From the IMG/VR virus record IMGVR_UViG_3300032245_001466, positions 1 through 64,000 of that record: a stretch of DNA of 64,000 bases, one strand, 5' to 3'. The DNA comes from a virus. Below the pieces are notes generated by a model, which was given only the letters and a program-made list of their open reading frames with translations, did no database searches and was not told the origin of the DNA. This document shows, in pieces, positions 1 to 9,405 of the stretch. The position numbers and the translations under genes were made by a program. Within the stretch, counting starts at the first letter, position 1; the number at the start of each line of letters is the position of its first letter.

Positions 1-2
1 AA

Positions 3-3000
3 AGAATTAAGTATCTGACCATGAAGGTCAGCGACACGGCTGGACTATACGCTGCAAGAATAACAACAACGTTTGAGAGATCGTTCATGGCGTTCCACAG
101 GATGATGATTCGCCTTGCCGGAGCTCCGGCAAGAATCTTTACCATGCAAAACTTTGACAAACTTATTACAAGATTTGCTGAGTCAATGGTCAAGGGCTTT
201 ACCCCAAAGACCGCCCCTATGGCCGGGTTCCTTGCTGGCGGCACCAAGAAGGCTCCTACAGAGCTTTTCGCGGGGCTAAAAGACGCTATTGCCAGAAAAG
301 TAATACCAAATACCCTTGTAGGTGCACCAGGGCCAACATTTACAGACAAGATATTTGCTGGGGCAGACAAGCTTGCAAAGGTTTCTGAGCGCTTTGCGGA
401 GATGATGGTCAGGGGCTTTGCTCCAAAGACTGTCCCAATAGAGAAGTTCCTTGCCGGAGGAACTGTCCGTGCGCCTAAGGAATTGTTTACTGGCTTGAAG
501 GACGCAATTGCAAGAATTGTAATTCCAGATAAATTTACACAGCCAATAAGTATTTTCCAGCGAGCGGTAATGTTCTTTAAGAGCGCAACGGCAAACTTTG
601 GCGGTTTCATCAAGGGAATGGGCTCCTCCGTGTCTGGTGCTGGATCAAACCTTCTTAGCAAGTTCGGCACCACGGTTGTTGGCGGTGGCGGAGCAATGCT
701 TGCTGCCATTCGCGCATCTAAGGGAATGGCAGTTGCGTCCTCATCGATTAAGGCGGTTGGAACAGGAATCATGGGCGCAGTTAACAAGATTGGAAAATTC
801 AATCTTCTTCTAACTGCTCTCCTTGCGGGAAATACAATTAGAGAGAGAATTGGCGCAGAAGGAGATAAGAACGCCGGGGCAATTGTTGGGCAGGAGCTCA
901 CCGGAGCCGCTGGGGCACTTATTGGTGGTAAAGTCATTGGTGGCGCAATTGCGGGGAGGCTGGGAACAGCAGTTGGCGCTCTCGGCGGCCCAATCGGAAT
1001 GATTGCTGGAACAATCATTGGTCAGATGCTTGGGTCAGTTCTGGGCGGACTTGTATTCCCTGGTCAAGAAGTAACTCCAGCCGATCAGGAAAAAACTGCA
1101 AAAGAGGCAGCCGTCGCAGAGTACATGAAGGACCAGGTAATGAGCGCCCAGGAGTTCACGCAGCTCCTTACAGACTTTAACTTTACCCCAATAGAGCTTC
1201 TTGACATGAGCAAGGACTATTATGGATCTGTTGACAGCGTGTTCGAACGAATCAAAAATGGTGTTTCAACGCTTGTCCCATCCCTCCAGGAATCTCTTGG
1301 AAATATGTTGCAAGGTCTTGGAACAAAGGCAACAGAAAAAGTAGACGGCACAAGCTATATGGACTTTGCAACGCAGGCTCTTGAAAAGGTAAGAGCCGCA
1401 ATGACTCAATACTACCTCAACCTTGGCAAGAGCCCGGCAGAGGCAATGATTATTGCGCAAAACGAACTGGCTATGGCCCTTGCTGATTTTGGTCAGGTAA
1501 AGACGCTTGACGAAGCAAACTCCCTGTTGCAGCAGCTCGCCTCAAGCTGGCAGGTCAATATCATGGGAATCAAGGGATTCAACCTGTTTATTGGCGGCGC
1601 AAATACTGGCCTTGAGAAACTTCAAACAAACTTGGAAAAGATTAGATCTGAGTTCCAAAAGCTTTCTTCCAGACTACAGTCAAGAATTAACGCCGTATTT
1701 GAGCAGCAGATGGAGAAGGCACTTGAAAAAGCCAAGGACGCGTTCCTTGCGACTCAAATGGTCATGGTTGATGGCGCTGAAACAAACATCCTTGCACTGC
1801 GCGAGGAAATTGAGGCAACAGAGAAACGAAACAAGTTGCTTGCCATCGAGAAGAAGCTTCGAGATGCCGCCAGAAGCGTCGAAATGGCAAAGCTTGCTCA
1901 ATACGATGCCTCTATGGACCCACTTGAGGCTGCCGCAAGAATGCGGGAAGCGCAAGATGCGCAGACCGAAGCCGTTAAGGAAGCAGCTCTGGAAAGAAAG
2001 AAGATCGCTTTGGAAGAGGCAATGGCAAGCGACCCGGTCGTTGCAGGCCTACAGAACGTTGACGAAAGATTTGAAGCTGCAAGAATAAAGTTCCAGGAGG
2101 GAATGGAAGACATTCTTGATCTTGTTGAGCAGGGGAAACTCACTGGTGCACAGGCTGCCGCAAAAATTAAGGAACTGTATACCACAACACTAGGGGAAGT
2201 TGGCGTCCTTGATGCAAACCTTGACGTTGACGCAAAAAACTTTGGCGACTCGTTCCTTGGAACATGGGAAACAATTCTTAAGAAGTTTGAGAATATTGTC
2301 ACAAAACTAAAGAAGGCCATTGCTGCTGTAAACGGATATACTCCACCAGGAAGCGATCCAGGCACCCCAACTAATCCAAACTCTTCAACAACCGGCCTGC
2401 CAAATAGCGACAGCGTTTATGGCGGTAGAGCCTATGATAACTGGAGAGGATTTGGTATTCCTTGGGATGCAAAAGTAATTAGAGACGCAATTATTGCACG
2501 AGTAAATCTAATGGTTGCGGCACTCAGGGGTGAAAGCCAGAAGAATATGGCCGGTCTAATTTACACCGATCAAGACAGACAAATGGGATATGGTGTTGCC
2601 CTGAGCAAGGCAATTACCTCATTCACCACACCAAGCGGATCAATGAATAAAAAGATAGAAGCGGCAAAAAACGATAAGAATGGCAACGAAATTCTTAGCA
2701 GTGCATTGACGACATACATTAAGCCACTATTTAAGTATATGGATTCTCAAAGCGGAAGAATGTACGATTTGAAGTTCCCGCTACAGGGCATGGCCAGCGG
2801 TGGTGAGGTTATGGGCGTTGGTGGAACATTCCAGGTTGGCGAAACTGGCAGGGAGACCCTACAGGTTGTCCCCGGTGGCGTCGCAAGAATCTTCCCACGA
2901 AGAATACGACCAATCAGCCAGATCGGCATGGCTGGTGGCAATGGCGGCGGGGTTAATGCAAGTGTTATAATCAACAACCCAACGGTCAGAAGCGATCAGG

Positions 3001-3077
3001 ACATCCGAAAGCTGGCTGATGCCGTTGGGAAGGCGCAATCGTCGCTTTTGAGGTCCGCGGGCATCGGGAGAATATAA
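3..3077 (+). CDS. Tape measure protein, C-terminal part (5' truncated by window)
   Basis: The frame is open to the left edge, so this is the C-terminal part of a longer protein; the first in-window ATG is at 21. It shows the usual tape-measure layout: a glycine-rich hydrophobic stretch (about residues 200-360 counted from that ATG), alpha-helical coiled-coil-prone segments (about 540-720), and a C-terminus with NNPTVRSDQDIRKLADAV, a motif common at tape measure C-termini. The protein would set tail length inside the tail tube. Residues 45-97 and 115-170 are an imperfect duplication (GFLAGGTKKAP against KFLAGGTVRAP). The stop abuts the next start (TAA-ATG), so it is cotranscribed with the tail protein. 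Confidence 0.85.
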   Translation, partial: RIKYLTMKVSDTAGLYAARITTTFERSFMAFHRMMIRLAGAPARIFTMQNFDKLITRFAESMVKGFTPKTAPMAGFLAGGTKKAPTELFAGLKDAIARKVIPNTLVGAPGPTFTDKIFAGADKLAKVSERFAEMMVRGFAPKTVPIEKFLAGGTVRAPKELFTGLKDAIARIVIPDKFTQPISIFQRAVMFFKSATANFGGFIKGMGSSVSGAGSNLLSKFGTTVVGGGGAMLAAIRASKGMAVASSSIKAVGTGIMGAVNKIGKFNLLLTALLAGNTIRERIGAEGDKNAGAIVGQELTGAAGALIGGKVIGGAIAGRLGTAVGALGGPIGMIAGTIIGQMLGSVLGGLVFPGQEVTPADQEKTAKEAAVAEYMKDQVMSAQEFTQLLTDFNFTPIELLDMSKDYYGSVDSVFERIKNGVSTLVPSLQESLGNMLQGLGTKATEKVDGTSYMDFATQALEKVRAAMTQYYLNLGKSPAEAMIIAQNELAMALADFGQVKTLDEANSLLQQLASSWQVNIMGIKGFNLFIGGANTGLEKLQTNLEKIRSEFQKLSSRLQSRINAVFEQQMEKALEKAKDAFLATQMVMVDGAETNILALREEIEATEKRNKLLAIEKKLRDAARSVEMAKLAQYDASMDPLEAAARMREAQDAQTEAVKEAALERKKIALEEAMASDPVVAGLQNVDERFEAARIKFQEGMEDILDLVEQGKLTGAQAAAKIKELYTTTLGEVGVLDANLDVDAKNFGDSFLGTWETILKKFENIVTKLKKAIAAVNGYTPPGSDPGTPTNPNSSTTGLPNSDSVYGGRAYDNWRGFGIPWDAKVIRDAIIARVNLMVAALRGESQKNMAGLIYTDQDRQMGYGVALSKAITSFTTPSGSMNKKIEAAKNDKNGNEILSSALTTYIKPLFKYMDSQSGRMYDLKFPLQGMASGGEVMGVGGTFQVGETGRETLQVVPGGVARIFPRRIRPISQIGMAGGNGGGVNASVIINNPTVRSDQDIRKLADAVGKAQSSLLRSAGIGRI

Positions 3078-6000
3078 ATGGCTGATGTACGGGTATACAT
3101 AAAGCTTAAATATGAAGGAATGACTGCGGCCTTCTATGACGTCAGCAGAAGAGTTAATTACGAGAGCCTGAATTGGGAAAGCAACAGCGAGGGTACTAGT
3201 GCCAACGCGACAATTGACCTTTGGACCATCCTTCCTAAGTCATCAACCGCAGTTCAAGGCTATGCTGGTGCAACAGAGGCCGACAAGATCAATGCGGCGA
3301 TAGCGGACGAATCGTTTGTTATTGAGATTCCCAGCAAGACAGAGGTACGGATTCTTGACGTCGCAACAAACCCTGATACCGTGTTGTTTGCTGGATATGT
3401 CACGCGAGTTTCAACAAGAAAAGATGGCGGGGCAATCACCCAGGAGGTTGAATGCGCGGACAACACCGCGCTACTGGAAGAGCTAATTATTGCCGATTTC
3501 TATGGGGCGAGAGACTCCAGAGATATTGACATTATTAACGGTGGAAGCGGTGCGTCCACAAGCGCGGCATCCCTCCCATCAATCGTAGGACAGGTCGATG
3601 GGTTGCAAATATCTTCCGAGGCCGTTGGTGGAAGCCTTACTGACGGGGTCTACAGCGTAAGAATTCAAGCAAGGAGCACGACGCTTCTGGGAAGAGACGC
3701 TGCCGCTCCGCAGTATTCGCAAGTCACCTCTGCTATCAGCATAACCCTAAGTGCCGGAACGACAACCCAAAGGCTAAAGGTAAAGTGGAAGAATGCTTCT
3801 CTTGCAGACCAGCATAGGGTTTACGTAATAAAAAACGCCGGCACTGAATACCTTGGTAAAACAACAAAGGCTCTACTTTCTGCAATTGACATCACTGCCG
3901 CAAATAGAGCGTCTAATATTGTCACGATCACAACGGCATCCTCGCACGGGCTTTCTGCGGGAGATCCAATTGTTGTTACAATCCCACAAACAGCAGGATT
4001 CTCCGTTGCTCTTGACGACTACGTTATAGCAACTGCAACAACAACCAATACGATCTCGTATGCAAGCGTTGGTGGTGACGGTTCTGCAACTATTACCAAC
4101 GCAAAACTAACGTCTGGATCGGCTGGTTATGTTTCCAGTCTCGTAACGGCCGAGTCACCAACCGCCCTGACATCTTCTTCTCCGCGTGGGTGGGTCGACG
4201 GAGAGTTTTATGTTGTTGCCGGAAGCACCTACAGGCTTGGCGTTGGGGACGACAACATTCGTGGGTGGCAATACCCAATATCTATTTTTGACGCGTTGTT
4301 TGACAAGAGCCTGATTACAGCCGGAACCCTTGACGTAAAAACATATGTCAATGCCGTAGACACCCAGTATCGCTTTAGCCCATATCTCCCAGAAAGTGAC
4401 ACCGCTAATTACGAGCAGTATGGCGGAAGAAGCGTCCGAAATGTCCTGGACTATATCTCTCAAAAAACTGGTGGCGAGTTCTGGGTGGACAAGGGAACAA
4501 TTGACGGATCTGGAAATTACAAGGCCTACCTGCACTACGGAGCAAAGACGCCAAAGGAACTTGTGGTCAACGGCATATACGATGGCAACATTGACGGATG
4601 GACGACTGCAAGTGGTTTTGCCATTGGCTCCGCAACCAGCGGGCCATACGGGGCTGGCTATAGCGTTTCATCAAGCGCTAGCAACACTAAAATAGAAACA
4701 GCAACTTCTAGCCGCGTTTCGACGGTTTCCGGGAGAAAATACTTTTTCTCCGTAAGAGGAAAGGTTAGCACGCATCAGAACAGGTGGGGCGCATATATTG
4801 TCTGGTACAATTCTGGCGGAACGGAGCTTTCTACTACGCACATTGGCAACCTCCCCGGCTCCCCTGTCGGAACTTGGCACAGGGTATGGAAGACAGCGAC
4901 GGCGCCATCAACCGCTGCCTACTTTGGGCTAAGGGGGCAGTGCACGGGATCGCAGAGCGGCTCTGCTTCATTCACCGACTGGAGCGCTATACAGATCACT
5001 GGGAGCATGGGCTACGGTGACGTAGAGGACTCTGTCACGCATGCTGTCCCCGTTTATGAGATGGAAGTTCCAAGCAGCCCTGTTGAGTCTGGAAACTCAG
5101 CAAATAGGCTGCATCTTTACGCGGTATTCCGCACACGAGACGAAGACGGCAACAAGGTTGCGCTAACCGACGAAAGTGGAAATCCAGTTCAGTATGTTGA
5201 TTATGACTTTGTCCCCGGCATCTGGGCAACAAACGGAAAGATCATTGAGACCGCAACCACAAACGACAAGGTAGAGACACTTGCCGACGCTCAGCTCGCT
5301 GCGAAGGGGTTCTGGAAAGAGAACGGCCTGCCAATTGAGTCGTATGAGTTTGATATCCGACCAAGAGACGCATATGATTCCGTTTACCCAGTACCGAACG
5401 TTGGCGACATTATCCCATTTATCTGGGACACCATGAACGTTGCAAAGCCGCTGATCGTCAAGTCTGTCAAGGCAAAGATGCTTGGTATGGACATTGTTTA
5501 CAGCATCACCGTAGGCGGGGATATTAGGCTGCAAAGAAACTCATTTATCCTTGTAAGTGAGCGGCTTAGGGAGCTTGATAAAGTCAATCCTGTTCCGCCT
5601 ACCCCCTCTGCGCCGACGGAAATCAGTGCTATAGCCAGCATTAAGTCTGCAACAGTCAGCTGGAACTTTGATGAAGACATTGAAAGAAACAAGAATCTTT
5701 CATCGTTTGAGGTCCAGCGACAGGACGGTATATTCAAGGCAATCACAAACGTAGCAAGGGCACTTACTACCGTAACAATTACAACCTCTGGCGCGCATGG
5801 AATAGTAAACGGCGACAAGGTCAGGGTTGAGATGAAGGAATCTATTTACAATCAGGCAACAAAAAAGATCCAGGGCGAATGGATAGTAACTGGAACTACA
5901 ACCACAACATTCACCTACACGTCGGTTGAGAGCGGGCTTATTACCTCTGTCGCGGCAACTGGGTGGGCAATTTACAACTTCACAGAATTTAGGGCAATAC

Positions 6001-7850
6001 AGAATACAAAGTCTACGTATATAAACGACAATGGCCTGTCTTCACTAGTGCAGTACAGATATCAAGTAAGGGCAATGTCTACTGACGATACTGCTGGAAA
6101 CTGGACAGACGAAAGCGACCCCGTAACCCCCGGCGAGGTTGTTGCCGACTCTGTTGCCGACGGATCTATTACTGCCGCAAAGCTTGTTGCCTCCCTTAAG
6201 GCAATAGAAATCGTTTCAGCCGCAGCCCTACCGACACTGCCAAGCAGCTCTTATACAGCAGGAACAATTGTCTACCACCTCGGCGGAACTCCCCCTGGCC
6301 TCAGGAGGGTCTCTGTTGCGGGCACGGCGTGGGAAAATGCCGTTGGCGCTGGTGACATTGTCGCGAATAGCATTACTGCTGGCCTTATCTCTACGGCGGG
6401 AATCGACGCTGGGGTTATAAAATCTGGGCAGTTGACCATTGACAGCCGCTTTGGACTTGGCGTTTTGAAGGATGTTTCGTATAAGCAAAAAACCACAACT
6501 GTTGCAACGCTCACGACAACAGCAGCGCATGGTTTTGTTTCCGGGAATACGGTAACAGTATCTGGGGTGGGCTCTCCGTTTGATGGAACATTCAGCGTGC
6601 TGGCAAGCCCTGCGCCAACAACATTCACGTTTTCCTATACGACTGCTACGGGTGCGGTTAATCTAACAGAAGTCAACCCGCGCGGAGCAGCACTTGTAAA
6701 AACTAATGATTTTGCGATCAGGACTACAACTGATAACTTTACTGTTGACTACCTGGGAAACGTAGTGGCCAAGTCAATCACGCTACAGGGCGCAAATACT
6801 GGCTCCTACACTGGCGCTGGAGTACTAGGATCTGTTGTTCTCAAGGCTCAATCCGGACAGTCTGGTGCGGCAATTATTGCGCAGACATCAGCGGGCGCGC
6901 TTGGTGCCAACCTTGCAATCCAGGCTGGATCTACCACCGCCGGCGGCGTTTACTTCTACAGCTCAAGCGGGACAGACGAGGGCCTTATTGTTGCCGGTGG
7001 AATTGCTGTTAGCAGCAACTTCGCTTATGTATATGACGCAGTAAACAACCCTACGTATGGACCACCAGCTGATGGCGAGCTTGTATTTGCATATGCCGGC
7101 GGAATTACCCCAAGGTATGCTGGCGGAGGAAACCTTTATCAAAGCGCCACCAACGTTCTGCGAACCAGCGGGGGTTTTTCTGTTGGCAGCACCCTTGCGG
7201 TTGGGTCAACTGCGACTTTTACTGGAGTAGTTGATATCAACAACACAACAGACTCCTCATCAACCGCCGGCTCCGGCGCCCTTTATGTTGCTGGCGGTAT
7301 GTATGTTGCTAAGAAAACTTTCCAAATTGGCAATTTTTATGCTAACTACATAGATGTTGGAACATCAACAACTGACGATAGCGTACTTATGACCTTGCCA
7401 TGGAGTTCCGGCTCATCTAATACCTATTCCCTTCGGGCTGTTCAGACGCAGGGCATCGTGACGACAAACGAAGCTGGATCAACCGGCGGTTCGTATGGAA
7501 ATCAACTTACGGCAAGAAGTGTGTATAAGTTTATCTCGCAGAGGGCATACAAAGAAGAGATTGAGGACCTCTTAGACACTGAGGATATTCTTGATGCGCA
7601 ACCCGTATCTTACTATCCAAAGGGTTCTCGTGAAACACTTGGAGACAAAGCGCAAATAGAATACGGTTTTGTTGTTGAAGATTTTGCCCCACTCAACAAA
7701 CTGACGTCTAAATACACCGTTCGAGACCAGGATGGGGTCCCAATGACTGTTCAGTATGAGCTGCTCGCTGTACCAATCATTTCCGCAATGCGCTCCCTTA
7801 GGTCTAGGATTGCTGCGCTTGAGGCCAAAATCGTAGAACTAGAAGGCTAG
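3078..7850 (+). CDS. Large modular minor tail / receptor-binding protein with C-terminal chaperone domain
   Basis: 1590 aa. The N-terminal about 170 residues look like a baseplate-hub domain. Residues about 490-650 resemble a jelly-roll carbohydrate-binding module (opens VVNGIYDGNIDGW). From about 836 there is a fibronectin type III domain (SAPTEISAIASIKSATVSW) interrupted by a module of the type HGIVNGDKVRVE...TTTFTYTS; similar HGLSAGD and HGFVSGNTVTVSG modules occur elsewhere in the protein. The C-terminus (about 1485-1590) fits an S74-type intramolecular chaperone: a Ser and Lys in SQRAYKEEI, then IEYGFVVEDF and a terminal coiled coil. It follows the tape measure gene, as host-recognition tail genes do. 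The assignment is by domain look only. Confidence 0.75.
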   Translation: MADVRVYIKLKYEGMTAAFYDVSRRVNYESLNWESNSEGTSANATIDLWTILPKSSTAVQGYAGATEADKINAAIADESFVIEIPSKTEVRILDVATNPDTVLFAGYVTRVSTRKDGGAITQEVECADNTALLEELIIADFYGARDSRDIDIINGGSGASTSAASLPSIVGQVDGLQISSEAVGGSLTDGVYSVRIQARSTTLLGRDAAAPQYSQVTSAISITLSAGTTTQRLKVKWKNASLADQHRVYVIKNAGTEYLGKTTKALLSAIDITAANRASNIVTITTASSHGLSAGDPIVVTIPQTAGFSVALDDYVIATATTTNTISYASVGGDGSATITNAKLTSGSAGYVSSLVTAESPTALTSSSPRGWVDGEFYVVAGSTYRLGVGDDNIRGWQYPISIFDALFDKSLITAGTLDVKTYVNAVDTQYRFSPYLPESDTANYEQYGGRSVRNVLDYISQKTGGEFWVDKGTIDGSGNYKAYLHYGAKTPKELVVNGIYDGNIDGWTTASGFAIGSATSGPYGAGYSVSSSASNTKIETATSSRVSTVSGRKYFFSVRGKVSTHQNRWGAYIVWYNSGGTELSTTHIGNLPGSPVGTWHRVWKTATAPSTAAYFGLRGQCTGSQSGSASFTDWSAIQITGSMGYGDVEDSVTHAVPVYEMEVPSSPVESGNSANRLHLYAVFRTRDEDGNKVALTDESGNPVQYVDYDFVPGIWATNGKIIETATTNDKVETLADAQLAAKGFWKENGLPIESYEFDIRPRDAYDSVYPVPNVGDIIPFIWDTMNVAKPLIVKSVKAKMLGMDIVYSITVGGDIRLQRNSFILVSERLRELDKVNPVPPTPSAPTEISAIASIKSATVSWNFDEDIERNKNLSSFEVQRQDGIFKAITNVARALTTVTITTSGAHGIVNGDKVRVEMKESIYNQATKKIQGEWIVTGTTTTTFTYTSVESGLITSVAATGWAIYNFTEFRAIQNTKSTYINDNGLSSLVQYRYQVRAMSTDDTAGNWTDESDPVTPGEVVADSVADGSITAAKLVASLKAIEIVSAAALPTLPSSSYTAGTIVYHLGGTPPGLRRVSVAGTAWENAVGAGDIVANSITAGLISTAGIDAGVIKSGQLTIDSRFGLGVLKDVSYKQKTTTVATLTTTAAHGFVSGNTVTVSGVGSPFDGTFSVLASPAPTTFTFSYTTATGAVNLTEVNPRGAALVKTNDFAIRTTTDNFTVDYLGNVVAKSITLQGANTGSYTGAGVLGSVVLKAQSGQSGAAIIAQTSAGALGANLAIQAGSTTAGGVYFYSSSGTDEGLIVAGGIAVSSNFAYVYDAVNNPTYGPPADGELVFAYAGGITPRYAGGGNLYQSATNVLRTSGGFSVGSTLAVGSTATFTGVVDINNTTDSSSTAGSGALYVAGGMYVAKKTFQIGNFYANYIDVGTSTTDDSVLMTLPWSSGSSNTYSLRAVQTQGIVTTNEAGSTGGSYGNQLTARSVYKFISQRAYKEEIEDLLDTEDILDAQPVSYYPKGSRETLGDKAQIEYGFVVEDFAPLNKLTSKYTVRDQDGVPMTVQYELLAVPIISAMRSLRSRIAALEAKIVELEG

Positions 7851-7914
7851 TTTAGACTATCTATATAGCTTATAATGACCTGGCCCCAACTATGGGCTAA
7901 GTTAGGAGTAGGCT
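7851..7914 (+). promoter_or_regulatory. Promoter and leader of the lysis genes
   Basis: A TATAAT hexamer lies at about 7873 with only a poor -35 (TAGTTT) 17 nt upstream. It is followed by a small leader hairpin (GCCC/GGGC) and the Shine-Dalgarno TAGGAG. The order -10, leader hairpin, Shine-Dalgarno recurs elsewhere in this genome. Confidence 0.45.
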
Positions 7915-8628
7915 ATGAAGTATAGGGTTAAGTCTCAGCTCGACCACGAGGAAAAGGGCGGAATTCTGGACGACTGCGGTCCATCCTCAGTCGCCGCAAT
8001 GGTTTCTTGGGTTAATAAGTATGCTCCTGGTGGCGACTTTAGCGCCGCTGACGGCATCGCGGCAAAGACTAAAGCTACAGGCAAGATTGACAAGCAGGGC
8101 GTTTCTGACAACGGCTCTACGCTCGGTGATTTGATCCTCACGGCACGCCAGCTTGGCGCCAATGCCCGCTGGGCAAAGGACTGGAACGATGTTATTGCCA
8201 GCGCCAAGGCTGGCGCAGCCCTCGGCGTGTGGGTTGAGCAGCCATTTGGATACCCAAAGGACCTTGAGGTCTCTGAGTGGCACGAGAGATGGAAGCGCTG
8301 GTGGTGGGTTAAGCAGAAGCAGCCAAATCGCACCTACGGACACATGACCTCAGCGGTCTACGACCCAGAGGACGGCTGGCAGTGGATTTGCCCAACTCGA
8401 TCCGGTAAAGGCAATGAGCAATATGGCGTAAAGATTGATGAGAAGATTCTCCTCACTCTTGCTGATTCCAAGCGGCTTTCGAAGCAGCACGTTGCCCCAG
8501 CATTCAAGCACATCATCATCGTTGAGGCAAAGAAGGGGACCGCACAGCCCGCCCCAGCGCCCGTACCGGCGGCCCCGGTAAAGCCAGCCCCGTGCCCAGC
8601 GTGCGGCGGCACCGGCGTCAAGAAGTAA
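7915..8628 (+). CDS. Endolysin, C39-like cysteine peptidase
   Basis: 237 aa. Residues 17-30 contain DDCGPSSVAAMVSW, the catalytic-cysteine segment of papain-fold C39-like peptidases, and about residue 143 has YGHMTSAV with the matching histidine. Such domains are the peptidase part of many actinobacteriophage endolysins and cut peptide cross-links in peptidoglycan. A Pro/Ala-rich linker leads to a C-terminal CPACGGTG, half of a DnaJ-type zinc motif, in place of a recognisable wall-binding domain. It lies directly upstream of the holin, which supports the lysis role. No signal peptide is seen, so export would depend on the holin. Confidence 0.75.
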   Translation: MKYRVKSQLDHEEKGGILDDCGPSSVAAMVSWVNKYAPGGDFSAADGIAAKTKATGKIDKQGVSDNGSTLGDLILTARQLGANARWAKDWNDVIASAKAGAALGVWVEQPFGYPKDLEVSEWHERWKRWWWVKQKQPNRTYGHMTSAVYDPEDGWQWICPTRSGKGNEQYGVKIDEKILLTLADSKRLSKQHVAPAFKHIIIVEAKKGTAQPAPAPVPAAPVKPAPCPACGGTGVKK

Positions 8629-8641
8629 GCAGGAGAGTATC

Positions 8642-9034
8642 ATGGGACTCTGGACAAAGATTAAGTGGGTTTTGGACAATACTGGCGTTGACGAGGCTCT
8701 CCTTGAGGCCGTTCGCGTGGGTCTTGCCACCGGTATTGCAGTTATGCTTGCAACCGGCGCTCCAATTCTCGATATGACAGCACAGGATTTCCGGACTGTA
8801 GCCTCCGGCGCCATCGCCGCGACGCTTCAGGTAATCGTTCGCGCCCTCAACCCAGAGGACACGAAGTTTGGCGTAGGCAAGGCGAAGGCCGTAAAGGCCG
8901 AGGAGAAGGCCGCCCTTGCGGACACCTCCCACATCGCTGGGTCTGCTATTGACACCGATGGAGACGGGATTCCCGACCAGCTCGCTGGCAGCCTTGCCGG
9001 AGAGACCTGGGACGAGGAAGAGTCCGTCAAGTAA
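8642..9034 (+). CDS. Holin
   Basis: 130 aa with a short amphipathic N-terminus, two hydrophobic segments (about residues 24-45 and 50-68) separated by a short turn, and a charged C-terminal tail. This is the two-helix layout of small phage holins, which form membrane lesions that release the endolysin. The tail ends with DTDGDGIPDQL, a DxDxDG motif that resembles a calcium-binding loop and is not typical of holins. Shine-Dalgarno GGAGAG lies 13 nt after the endolysin stop, so the pair forms one lysis cassette. Confidence 0.7.
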   Translation: MGLWTKIKWVLDNTGVDEALLEAVRVGLATGIAVMLATGAPILDMTAQDFRTVASGAIAATLQVIVRALNPEDTKFGVGKAKAVKAEEKAALADTSHIAGSAIDTDGDGIPDQLAGSLAGETWDEEESVK

Positions 9035-9094
9035 TGTGCTATAGTGGCACTGCGGCAGTTAGCCGTAAGTCATATAGTAGGAGAGAATCTAAGA
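9035..9094 (+). promoter_or_regulatory. Leader with GCGGCAGTTAGCC hairpin
   Basis: Between the holin stop and the basic peptide there is a TATAGT, a leader hairpin (GCGGC-agtta-GCCGt) and the Shine-Dalgarno TAGGAGAG. The leader is close to those of the small-gene arrays at 29-45 kb (GCGGCAGTTGCCGT), so the same transcription-unit plan is used outside the arrays. Confidence 0.4.
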
Positions 9095-9244
9095 ATGGCA
9101 GACAAGAAGAAGGTAGCTCCAAAGCCAGCACCAGCCAAGAAGGCAGGCAAGCCGGCAGTAAAGCCGGTAGCCAAGAAGAGCCCCGCGAAAAAGAGTGCGG
9201 CTCCTAAGAAGAAGAGCCTCCTAGGCCGCCTTCTCGGCAAGTAA
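9095..9244 (+). CDS. Small lysine/alanine-rich basic protein
   Basis: 49 aa, almost entirely Lys, Ala and Pro (repeated PAKK/PAKKS units), ending KSLLGRLLGK. The composition resembles the tails of histone H1-like and HU-like DNA-compacting proteins, but there is no folded domain. It could bind DNA or RNA, or act at the membrane through the amphipathic C-terminal ten residues. Strong start: GGAGAG 8-9 nt before ATG. It is the last gene before the terminator that closes the tail and lysis block. Confidence 0.65.
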   Translation: MADKKKVAPKPAPAKKAGKPAVKPVAKKSPAKKSAAPKKKSLLGRLLGK

Positions 9245-9249
9245 CAGCG

Positions 9250-9311
9250 AGGGGTCCCGAACCCCTCCTTCCAGGAAGCCCCGGTGACGCCCCACCGGGG
9301 CTTCCTCTTTT
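9250..9311 (+). terminator. Double-hairpin terminator after the tail/lysis block
   Basis: A 6-bp hairpin (AGGGGT/ACCCCT, 9250-9266) is followed by a 14-bp perfect stem (AGGAAGCCCCGGTG with its complement, 9273-9306) and CTTTT. It is an intrinsic terminator for plus-strand transcription. Confidence 0.85.
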
Positions 9312-9331
9312 CCGTACACATCTGTGTGCAC

Positions 9332-9405
9332 ATGTGGAAAAGTATTCGTATACCTGTTATGCTGTTTTAGTAGGCGAATGTCCTACCACCAAGGAAGGAG
9401 AGCAT
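9332..9405 (+). promoter_or_regulatory. Promoter and leader of the HTH gene
   Basis: TGGAAA with about 16 nt to TTATGC, then a leader hairpin (GTAGG-cgaatgt-CCTAC) and AAGGAGAG before ATG 9406. It starts a new unit after the strong terminator. Confidence 0.4.

Noticed and set aside
1507-2088. 193-codon alternative frame inside the tape measure gene
   Set aside because: Overlaps the tape measure gene entirely in another frame, with basic, irregular composition.
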